A stretch of DNA of 16,449 nucleotides from an uncultured Clostridia bacterium (GTDB lineage: Bacteria; Bacillota; Clostridia; Oscillospirales; Oscillospiraceae), in contig CALICR010000083.1 in assembly GCA_938049125.1 (NCBI GenBank), forward strand, positions 1 to 16,449. The letters run 5' to 3'. Position numbers and translations under genes: made by a program. Positions 7,467 to 13,740 of this stretch are shown here, piece by piece. How positions within the stretch are numbered: the stretch's first letter is position 1; every line of letters begins with the position of its first letter. The notes under the pieces were generated by a model that saw only the letters and a list, made by a program, of their open reading frames with translations, ran no database searches and was not told where the DNA came from.

Positions 7467-8060
7467 ATGGCGGACTTGGCAAAGGAGGCCATCCGGAATT
7501 CCTTTATGAAGCTTCTTGCGGAGAAGCCCTTTGAAAAGATCACCGTCAAGGAAGTCATCGACGACTGCCAGATCGCGCGGCGTACCTTTTACTATCATTA
7601 CCAGGACCTCTACGCGGTGCTGGAGGAGATCCTGCGCCGGGAGACGGAGCAGGTGCTGACAGATTGGCCCACGGCGGACAACTGGGAGGAGGCCTTCATC
7701 ACGGCCAGCCGCTTCGTGCTGGAGAACCGGCGGGCGGTCTACCACCTCTACAATTCGGAGCGCAGGTTAGAGATCATGCGCTACGTGGACCGCATCAGCG
7801 AGGAGATCATGGACCGCTTTCTCACGGCGGCGGCGGGCGGACGGCCTATTCCGGAAGAGGACCGGCGGCTCATCGCCGAGTTTTACTGCGGCGCGCTGTC
7901 CAGTATCGTATTCCGCTGGCTGGATGACGGGATGCGTTCGGACCCGGTCCAGGCGGTCCGCCGCATCGGGCGGCTTTTCGAGGGCAGCATCGAGCGGGCG
8001 CTCACGGTGAGCCTCGCCGCGGGCGAGACCGGCACGGCCCTGCCCGCCGGACGGAACTGA
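7467..8060 (+). CDS. TetR/AcrR-family transcriptional regulator
   Basis: 197-residue DNA-binding regulator, the usual size for the family. Residues about 5-50 form the three-helix N-terminal domain: KEAIRNSFMKLLAEKPFEKITVKEVIDDCQIARRTFYYHYQDL. In it TVKEVIDDCQIARRTFYYHY is the helix-turn-helix with the characteristic aromatic end of the recognition helix. The C-terminal part (about 75-185) is alpha-helical and of the TetR_C_7-like kind, with FYCGALSSIVFRWLDDG near the expected ligand/dimer region. It has its own strong promoter and lies directly upstream of the MMPL operon on the same strand. The arrangement suggests a local repressor whose ligand is a substrate of the transporter. That link is inferred from position and from the palindromes around both promoters. 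Confidence 0.92.
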   Translation: MADLAKEAIRNSFMKLLAEKPFEKITVKEVIDDCQIARRTFYYHYQDLYAVLEEILRRETEQVLTDWPTADNWEEAFITASRFVLENRRAVYHLYNSERRLEIMRYVDRISEEIMDRFLTAAAGGRPIPEEDRRLIAEFYCGALSSIVFRWLDDGMRSDPVQAVRRIGRLFEGSIERALTVSLAAGETGTALPAGRN

Positions 8061-8072
8061 AAAAAGGACCTG

Positions 8073-8105
8073 ACTGCACACTTTTTCGGAGGTGTGCAGT
8101 TTTTT
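8073..8105 (+). terminator. Rho-independent terminator after tetR
   Basis: A 9-base-pair stem (8073-8081 ACTGCACAC with 8092-8100 GTGTGCAGT) is followed by TTTTTT ending at 8105, 13 bases after the tetR stop. The stem contains the same TGCACAC/GTGTGCA heptamers as the neighbouring inverted repeat at 8113-8147. Confidence 0.8.
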
Positions 8106-8112
8106 CACAGCC

Positions 8113-8147
8113 CCGGGGCCGTGTGCAAAAGCTGCACACGGCCCCGG
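8113..8147. promoter_or_regulatory. Perfect 15-base-pair inverted repeat, candidate TetR operator or second terminator
   Basis: Bases 8113-8127 are the exact reverse complement of 8133-8147, with a 5-base centre AAAGC. The core is GTGTGCAAAAGCTGCACAC. It ends 9 bases before the -35 of the MMPL operon. Four bases TTTT follow, so as RNA it could also stop read-through from tetR. The size (about 19-35 bases), the dyad symmetry and the placement next to the promoter of the neighbouring exporter operon fit a TetR-family operator. Confidence 0.55.
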
Positions 8148-8156
8148 TTTTGTCGG

Positions 8157-8185
8157 TTGCCGCTTCGGCGCGGCGGGCGTATGAT
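8157..8185 (+). promoter_or_regulatory. Promoter of the DUF308-MMPL-heptad-repeat operon
   Basis: TTGCCG (8157-8162) and TATGAT (8180-8185) are separated by 17 bases, with a predicted start near 8192. The same -35 style (TTGCC-) is used by the tetR promoter. Confidence 0.75.
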
Positions 8186-8200
8186 ACCCCATGCAAACAG

Positions 8201-8216
8201 GGAGCCGCGAGGCTCC
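8201..8216 (+). other. GNRA-capped hairpin in the operon leader
   Basis: GGAGCC and GGCTCC form a perfect 6-base-pair stem closed by the tetraloop GCGA. It lies about 10 bases into the predicted transcript and 9 bases before the ribosome site GAGGTGG (8226-8232). It is likely a 5'-end stability element; no known riboswitch is recognisable. Confidence 0.5.
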
Positions 8217-8237
8217 TGCGGAAACGAGGTGGAAACC

Positions 8238-8789
8238 ATGAAAAACGTGCGTCTGGCCCGGGAGCTGTCGCTGGGCTGCGCCGGTCTGCTCGGCGTGAGC
8301 GCCCTTGCGATGTGCTTCCTCTGGAGCCGGAATGCGCGGACGTGCTGGGACGTGCTTGCCGCAGAGCTGATTCTGATCGGATGCAGCCGGAGCCTTTGCT
8401 ACTTCACCGGCGATCTCTACGACCTGGCCTTCCAGTTTGACCTCTCGCTTGGCATCCTGGCGGCGGTAGCCGGGCTTTCGATGCTGCTGCGAACCGCCGA
8501 GCTCATGGGGCTGTACCCCTTTCTCACCGGGGCCATGGCGCTGACAGACTGCGGCTTCAAGCTCCAGGCGGCCATGGACGCGCGTCGCTTCGGCATCCGC
8601 GGCTGGCGGCTGCTGACAGCGGGCGCAGTGCTCGGCATGGGCGGCGGCATTTATCTCATGACCTGTGCCCGGCAGGGTGCGGGCGCGGCTCCGGTCTGCG
8701 GCGCGGTCCTGGTGGTCGACAGTCTGCTGAGTATGCTGACCGATCTCCTCATGGTAAAAATTCCCTCTGAAAGGAGTCAAGAAAGATGA
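8238..8789 (+). CDS. Small multi-pass membrane protein, DUF308/HdeD-like
   Basis: 183 residues from the ATG at 8238, preceded by GAGGTGG; the reading frame is open further upstream, but those starts lie on the operator and promoter. It appears to have about five or six hydrophobic segments, for example around 10-28, 40-55, 70-84, 90-103, 123-141 and 150-168. The stretch LLRTAELMGLYPFLTGAMAL, followed by KLQAAMDARRFGIRGWRLL and another helix, resembles the repeat unit of DUF308 proteins (HdeD family). That assignment rests on pattern only. It overlaps the transporter start by four bases (ATGA), so the two are translated together and it may be an accessory subunit. No catalytic residues are evident. 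Confidence 0.7.
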   Translation: MKNVRLARELSLGCAGLLGVSALAMCFLWSRNARTCWDVLAAELILIGCSRSLCYFTGDLYDLAFQFDLSLGILAAVAGLSMLLRTAELMGLYPFLTGAMALTDCGFKLQAAMDARRFGIRGWRLLTAGAVLGMGGGIYLMTCARQGAGAAPVCGAVLVVDSLLSMLTDLLMVKIPSERSQER

Positions 8790-10885
8790 ACAAATTCGGA
8801 AAGGCGGTCGTAAAGCTGCGGATTCCGATCCTGCTGCTGGCGGTGGTGCTGCTGATTCCGTCGGTCTTCGGGATGCTGGGCACCAGGATCAATTACGATA
8901 TGCTTTCCTACCTGCCGGACGACATCGACACCGTCAAGGGCCAGAACATCCTCATGGATGAGTTCGGCAAGGGCGCCTTCACCTTCATCGTGGTGGAGGA
9001 CATGGAGCCGAAGGACGTGGCGGCGCTGCGCGAGAAGATCGAGCAGGTGCCCCACGTAGATTCGGCCATCTGGTACGACAGCCTGGCGGACCTCAGCGTC
9101 CCCATGGAGGCGCTGCCCGATCAGATCTACAACGCCTTCAACGACGGAAACGCCACGATGATCGCCGTGTTTTTCGACACGTCGTCCTCGGCGGACGAGA
9201 CCATCGAGGCCATTGAGGAGCTGCGGCGCGTCACCGGCAAGCAGTGCTTCGTCTCCGGCATCTCGGCGCTGGTCACGGACCTCAAAAACCTCTGCGAGCG
9301 CGAGGAGCCCATCTACGTCGGCATCGCCGTGCTCTGTGCCCTGCTGGCCATGGAGCTGCTGACGGATTCCTGGCTCGTGCCGCCGGTCTTCCTGCTGGGC
9401 ATCGGCATGACGATCCTCATGAACATGGGCACGAACTACTTCCTCGGCGAGATCTCCTACATCACCAAGGCCCTGGCGGCGGTGCTCCAGCTGGCCGTCA
9501 CCATGGACTACTCCATCTTCCTCTGGCACGCCTACTGTGCGCGGAAGCGCACGACGGCGGACCGCTATGAAGCCATGGCTGACGCCATCGGTGAAACGGT
9601 GACCTCCGTCTCCGGCAGCGCCCTGACCACCATTGCCGGCTTCCTGGCCCTCTGCTTCATGAGCTACACCATGGGCATGGACCTCGGCGTCGTCATGGCG
9701 AAGGGCGTGCTGCTGGGCGTCCTCGGCAGCATCACAATTCTGCCGGCCCTTATCCTACTCTTTGACCGGGCGCTGGAAAAGACCATGCACAGGTCCCTGA
9801 TTCCGGACCTGCACAAGGCGGCGCACTTTGTTACGAAGCGCTACTGGGTGTTCCTCGTGATCTTCTGCCTGCTGGCGGTCCCGGCGGCCATTGGCTATGC
9901 CAACACCCCGGTCTACTATGACTTCACCAACATCCTCTCCGGCGAGAACGGTGAGGGCGGCGTCTCTGAGGAGGACCTCCAGTTTCTGGTGGCAAATACG
10001 AAGCTGAAGGAACACTTCGACGTGGCCACGACCCACATGATCCTCTGCGACGCAGACCTCCCGGCCAAGGATGCAGTGTCCATGCTGCACGAGGTGGAGC
10101 AGGTGGACGGCGTGACCTACGCCCTGGGCCTCAACTCCGTCGTCGGCGGTATGGTGCCCGAGGAGATGATCCCCGACTCCATCCTGAGCGTCCTCAAGAG
10201 CGACGAGCACCAGCTGATCCTGGTCAACTCCGAGTACAAGGTCTCCACGGACGAGTGCAACGCCCAGATCGACGCCATCAACGCCATTCTCAAGAAGTAC
10301 GATCCGAGCGGTACGCTCATCGGTGAGGGGCCCTGCACCAAGGACCTCATTGAGATCACCGACAAGGACTTCACCGTGGTCAACTGGATCTCCATCGGCT
10401 TCGTCTTCCTCATCATCCTGCTGACGCTGCGCTCCGTGTCGCTGCCCATCATCCTGGTGGCGGTCATCGAGTTCGCCGTATTCATCAACCTGGGCATTCC
10501 GTATTACACGAATTTCACCATGCCCTTCATCGCGCCCATCTGCATCAGCACGATCCAGCTCGGCTCCACTGTGGACTACGCCATCCTGCTGACGACGCGG
10601 TATAAGGAGGAGCGCCGCCGCTGCGGCAAGCGGGAGAGCGTCGAGAACGCCCTGGCCTACGCCATGCCGTCCATTCTGGTCAGCGCCCTGAGCTTTTTTG
10701 CCGCGACCTTCGGCGTTGGTCTCTATTCCGAGATCGACCTCATCAGCTCCATGTGCAACCTGCTGGCCCGCGGCGCGATCGTCAGCATGCTCTCCGTTAT
10801 CTTCGTTCTGCCTGCTCTGCTGATGCTGCTGGACGGCGTGGTCCGTCACAGCACCCTGGGCATGAAATCCAAAAAGGAGGTCTAA
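8786..10885 (+). CDS. MMPL/RND-superfamily transporter
   Basis: 699-residue, about 12-helix exporter of the MMPL (MmpL/YdfJ-like) group, probably proton-driven, moving lipids, lipopeptides or toxic hydrophobic compounds across the cytoplasmic membrane. The two halves are arranged alike. Helix 1 (about 12-32), an outer loop (about 33-165) and helices 2-6 come first; helix 7 (about 353-373), a second outer loop (about 375-530) and helices 8-12 follow. Each half has the Asp-Tyr pair expected for proton relay in MmpL3-type proteins: D241-Y242 in TMDYSIFLWHAY and D597-Y598 in STVDYAILLTTRYKEERR. AAGGAG at 8771-8776 fixes the start. Loops of about 130-155 residues are short compared with mycobacterial MmpL. 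The downstream secreted heptad-repeat protein, five bases away, is a likely partner. Confidence 0.94.
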   Translation: MNKFGKAVVKLRIPILLLAVVLLIPSVFGMLGTRINYDMLSYLPDDIDTVKGQNILMDEFGKGAFTFIVVEDMEPKDVAALREKIEQVPHVDSAIWYDSLADLSVPMEALPDQIYNAFNDGNATMIAVFFDTSSSADETIEAIEELRRVTGKQCFVSGISALVTDLKNLCEREEPIYVGIAVLCALLAMELLTDSWLVPPVFLLGIGMTILMNMGTNYFLGEISYITKALAAVLQLAVTMDYSIFLWHAYCARKRTTADRYEAMADAIGETVTSVSGSALTTIAGFLALCFMSYTMGMDLGVVMAKGVLLGVLGSITILPALILLFDRALEKTMHRSLIPDLHKAAHFVTKRYWVFLVIFCLLAVPAAIGYANTPVYYDFTNILSGENGEGGVSEEDLQFLVANTKLKEHFDVATTHMILCDADLPAKDAVSMLHEVEQVDGVTYALGLNSVVGGMVPEEMIPDSILSVLKSDEHQLILVNSEYKVSTDECNAQIDAINAILKKYDPSGTLIGEGPCTKDLIEITDKDFTVVNWISIGFVFLIILLTLRSVSLPIILVAVIEFAVFINLGIPYYTNFTMPFIAPICISTIQLGSTVDYAILLTTRYKEERRRCGKRESVENALAYAMPSILVSALSFFAATFGVGLYSEIDLISSMCNLLARGAIVSMLSVIFVLPALLMLLDGVVRHSTLGMKSKKEV

Positions 10886-10890
10886 CCACC

Positions 10891-13203
10891 ATGAGACTGA
10901 AACGAATCCTTTCCATCCTGCTGGCTGTCGCCATGGTCGCCGTCATGACCGTCGGCGTCTGCGCGGCGGAGCCGGCCTCCACCGCGGCGGACAAATCCGG
11001 CATCCAGATCGTCCGCACTGCGTCGGACGACGCCACGAAAAAAGATGAGACCGTCTACGTCATGCTGGACGGCGACGGCACGGTGCAGCGCATCATCGTC
11101 AGCGACTGGCTCGAAAACGTGACGGGCCTCGACGAGATCGCCGACACCTCCTCCCTGACGGACGTCGAGAACGTCAAGGGCGACGAGACCTACACCACCG
11201 GCGCGAACGGCGCCATGACCTGGGAAGCCAAGGGCGGCGACATCTACTACAAGGGCAACGCCTCTGCGGCCCTGCCCGTGGACGTCACGGTCTCCTATGA
11301 ACTGGACGGCAAGGCCGTCACGGCGGCGGAGCTGAGCGGCAAGAGCGGCCGCGTCACCATGCGCTTCGACTACAAGAACAACGAAAAGCGGACCGTCAGC
11401 ATCGACGGCGAGGACCAGGATGTCTACGTCCCCTTCCTCATGGCCACGGGCCTGCTGCTGGACACCGATAAGTTCTCCAACGTGGAGATCACCGGCGGCA
11501 CGGGCAAGGTCATCAGCGACGCCAACCGCATCGCCGTGCTGGGCGTGGCCCTGCCCGGGATGCAGGAGAGCCTCGGCGTGGACGCCGAGGACCTGGAGCT
11601 CCCCGGGACCGTGGAGATCACCGCGGATGTCGAGGACTTCTCCCTCATGACCTCCATGACCGTGGCCATGCCCATCAGCATGGACGGCCTCGAGCTGGAG
11701 GGTGTGGATTCCGAAGCGAGCCTCAAGGATCAGCTCAGCGAGCTGACGGACGGCATGGACGCCCTCCTCGACGGCTCCGGTCAGCTCTATGACGGCCTGG
11801 AGACCCTGCTGGAGAAGTCCGGCGACCTCATCGACGGCGTGGACGCCCTGGCCAGCGGCGCGAAGACCCTGAAGTCCGGCGCGGCCACCCTGTCCACCAA
11901 CATGGCGAAGCTCGACACCAGCGCCGTGCAGCTGGCCGCGGGCGCGGGCACGCTTTTGGATGCGGCCCGGCAGCTCTCCGGCGGCGCGGACGACCTGGCC
12001 GCGGGCGCGGACAGCCTCAAGAGCGGCGCGGATCAGGTGTCTGCGGGCGCGTCCAGGCTGAACGCGGGCCTTGGCAACCTGTCCTCCAAGAGCGGGGAGC
12101 TGAACGGCGGCGCGAAGCAGGTCTTCGAGACCCTGCTCTCCACGGCGAAGACCCAGCTCGAGGCTGCGGGCCTCAGCGACGTCCCTGACCTTACCATTGA
12201 GAACTATGACACGGTCCTCGCGGGCCTCAGCGGCCAGCTGGACGCCGAAACCGTGCGGCAGATGGCCTACAACCAGGCGCTCCAGCAGGTGACGGCCACG
12301 GTGGAGGCCAGCGAGTCCGCCATCCGGGCGGGCGTCGAGGCCGAGAAGCCCACCATCTACGCCGCGGTGCTGGCCGAGGCGCCCGGCATGCCAGAGGCCT
12401 TCACGGCGGCGGGTCTGGACGTGACCTATGAAAATTATCTGGCCCTGATCGCCGCCGGCGCCATCCCCGAGGAGGCCCAGGCCCAGATCGACGCGGTCGT
12501 GGCCCAGCAGATCGACTCCCTGGTGGCCCAGAAGAAGCAGGAGCTTATCAATCAGAACATGGCCTCCGAGGCGGTGCAGAACGGCATTGCCCAGGCCGTG
12601 GCCAAGGCCCAGGCGGGGCAGAATTCCATTGAAGCCCTCCGGGCGCAGCTCAACAAGTACAACGAGTTCTACGAGGGCGTGCTGGCCTACACCGCGGGCG
12701 TTGATGAGGCGGCGGCGGGCGCGCAGACCCTGACGGGCGGCGCGGGCACGCTGGTCGGCGGCGCAAGCAGCCTGCTGACCGGCAGCAGGACCCTGGCCGG
12801 GAAGCTGGGCGAGTTCACCAGCGGCACCGACAGCCTGGCCACGAACATGAACACCATGTCCGGCGCCATCTCCCAGCTCGACGCGGGCGCGGCCCAGGTC
12901 CTGGGCGGTATTTCCCAGCTCCAGAGCGGCATCGACCAGCTGAAGAGCGGCTCCGGCGCCCTGGTGGACGGCGTGACCCAGCTGCGTGACGGCTCCGGCG
13001 AGCTGAAGGACGGCATCGAGAAGCTCAACGACGAGGGCATCCAGAAGATCGTAGACCTCTTCGACGGCGACCTCGGCACGCTGGTGACGCGGCTCCGCGC
13101 CCTGGCCGACGTGGCGGGCGACTACAACAACTACAGCGGACTGTCCGACGATATGACGGGCACCGTGAAGTTCATCTACAAGACCGCCGCCATCGGCGAG
13201 TGA
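10891..13203 (+). CDS. Secreted protein with X-X-X-Leu-X-X-Gly heptad repeats (YhgE/Pip-like region), MMPL partner
   Basis: 770 residues; AAAGGAGG at 10873-10880 fixes the start. Residues 1-25 are a signal peptide (cleavage expected near VCA-AEP). Residues about 27-275 form a beta-rich domain (DETVYVMLDGDGTVQRIIVS near its start). Two blocks of seven-residue repeats with Leu and Gly at fixed places follow (about 277-414 and 600-715; for example LASGAKTLKSGAATL and LQSGIDQLKSGSGALVDG). This pattern is the one described as X-X-X-Leu-X-X-Gly heptads and is shared with the extracellular part of YhgE/Pip proteins. Between the blocks is a helical, Ala/Gln/Glu-rich stretch (about 430-595). Unlike YhgE it has no C-terminal membrane helices and ends in GTVKFIYKTAAIGE. 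It should form a long extracellular rod, probably attached to the MMPL transporter encoded just upstream. The function is not established. Confidence 0.85.
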   Translation: MRLKRILSILLAVAMVAVMTVGVCAAEPASTAADKSGIQIVRTASDDATKKDETVYVMLDGDGTVQRIIVSDWLENVTGLDEIADTSSLTDVENVKGDETYTTGANGAMTWEAKGGDIYYKGNASAALPVDVTVSYELDGKAVTAAELSGKSGRVTMRFDYKNNEKRTVSIDGEDQDVYVPFLMATGLLLDTDKFSNVEITGGTGKVISDANRIAVLGVALPGMQESLGVDAEDLELPGTVEITADVEDFSLMTSMTVAMPISMDGLELEGVDSEASLKDQLSELTDGMDALLDGSGQLYDGLETLLEKSGDLIDGVDALASGAKTLKSGAATLSTNMAKLDTSAVQLAAGAGTLLDAARQLSGGADDLAAGADSLKSGADQVSAGASRLNAGLGNLSSKSGELNGGAKQVFETLLSTAKTQLEAAGLSDVPDLTIENYDTVLAGLSGQLDAETVRQMAYNQALQQVTATVEASESAIRAGVEAEKPTIYAAVLAEAPGMPEAFTAAGLDVTYENYLALIAAGAIPEEAQAQIDAVVAQQIDSLVAQKKQELINQNMASEAVQNGIAQAVAKAQAGQNSIEALRAQLNKYNEFYEGVLAYTAGVDEAAAGAQTLTGGAGTLVGGASSLLTGSRTLAGKLGEFTSGTDSLATNMNTMSGAISQLDAGAAQVLGGISQLQSGIDQLKSGSGALVDGVTQLRDGSGELKDGIEKLNDEGIQKIVDLFDGDLGTLVTRLRALADVAGDYNNYSGLSDDMTGTVKFIYKTAAIGE

Positions 13204-13220
13204 TCTCAGACAGCGCAAAG

Positions 13221-13249
13221 ACGCCGCACCCCGCCCCGGGGTGCGGCGT
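13221..13249 (+). terminator. Terminator hairpin after the MMPL operon
   Basis: A perfect 12-base-pair stem (13221-13232 with 13238-13249, ACGCCGCACCCC/GGGGTGCGGCGT) has a 5-base loop, starting 17 bases after the stop codon. The bases that follow are TCTGTCCGCTT, a poor U-tract, but the stem is very stable. Confidence 0.7.
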
Positions 13250-13286
13250 TCTGTCCGCTTCGGGGGGAAAACAGCAAGAAACCGGG

Positions 13287-13315
13287 TTGAAAAAACGGCC
13301 GGATTGTGCTATGCT
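13287..13315 (+). promoter_or_regulatory. Promoter of the cobalamin-riboswitch transcript
   Basis: TTGAAA (13287-13292) and TATGCT (13310-13315) are 17 bases apart, with TG placed to give an extended -10 (TGCTATGCT). The predicted start is near 13322, about 35 bases before the aptamer closing stem. Confidence 0.8.
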
Positions 13316-13356
13316 GTTTCGTGCAAGAGAAGAACTCAGCATACAGTTTCATATCG

Positions 13357-13484
13357 GCAGACAGGCTGTCCGGCTCCTCTGGGGACGGACGGCGGAATGG
13401 GGTGCAAAGCCCCGCGAGCGGGTCACTGTGAAGCCGCATGGCGAGAGCCGGAGCGGATAAGTCAGATACGTCCGGCCTGTCTGC
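13357..13484 (+). ncRNA. Cobalamin riboswitch aptamer
   Basis: The ends close by a perfect 9-base-pair stem (13357-13365 GCAGACAGG with 13476-13484 CCTGTCTGC). Inside are the conserved elements of the B12 riboswitch: GGGGTGCAAAGCCCC (13399-13413, the GGTG-AA-CC stem), then GCGAGCGGGTCACTGTGA, matching the GCCACTGT core, and AAGTCAGATAC (about 13459-13469), matching the conserved AAGTCAGA-AC segment. The intervening CCGC-GGC-GAGA-GCC-GCGG arm corresponds to the peripheral stems of the class-I aptamer. Class-I aptamers are known to favour adenosylcobalamin. Ligand binding should favour the downstream terminator, so corrinoid sufficiency would switch the following gene off. Confidence 0.92.
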
Positions 13485-13538
13485 GACGGCTCCTGCCTGC
13501 ACCGGGACTGCCATAGCTGAAGAGGAAGAGTTTTTCCG

Positions 13539-13576
13539 CGTCTGCGTGGTCAAAGTGGGCTGCGCGGACGTTTTTT
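13539..13576 (+). terminator. Riboswitch expression-platform terminator
   Basis: CGTCTGCG (13539-13546) pairs with CGCGGACG (13563-13570), one G-U pair included. The stem extends inward by about five mostly weak pairs and is followed directly by TTTTTT (13571-13576). It lies between the aptamer and the coding region, the normal place for a transcription-control platform. CCTGCCTGC at 13492-13500 nearly repeats the 3' closing strand of the aptamer and could be the competing partner. Confidence 0.82.
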
Positions 13577-13740
13577 GTGCGCTTCTGTGCGCAGAGGGAA
13601 GCTCCGACTCGTAGGACGCCGGGATATGACGAAAAAAGGGAGGGATGCGTCAAACGCGGAAGGCGCCGGAACGGAGCGCTTTTCCGAAGGACCCGGCAGC
13701 CGCGCAGGCGGCGAAATCTTACGATACGGAGTGAAAAACC
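13577..13740 (+). other. Structured leader between riboswitch terminator and start codon
   Basis: 164 bases without a supported gene. A bulged 9-base-pair hairpin is visible at 13658-13685 (GGAAGGCGC with GCGCTTTTCC), and a small GCGT/ACGC hairpin precedes it. No second promoter with both elements is apparent. The ribosome site GGAGTG (13728-13733) lies seven bases before the ATG. I recognise no known RNA family here. Confidence 0.5.

Noticed and set aside
8094..8237. Upstream extension of the DUF308-like protein
   Set aside because: It overlaps the terminator, inverted repeat and promoter; the ATG at 8238 has a good ribosome site and starts a membrane protein.
10882..13218. Open reading frame of 778 codons on the minus strand opposite the heptad-repeat gene
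   Set aside because: Long antisense frames arise here from the GC-rich third positions of the sense gene. The product is rich in His, Gly, Val, Leu and Ala without domains, and there is no operon context.
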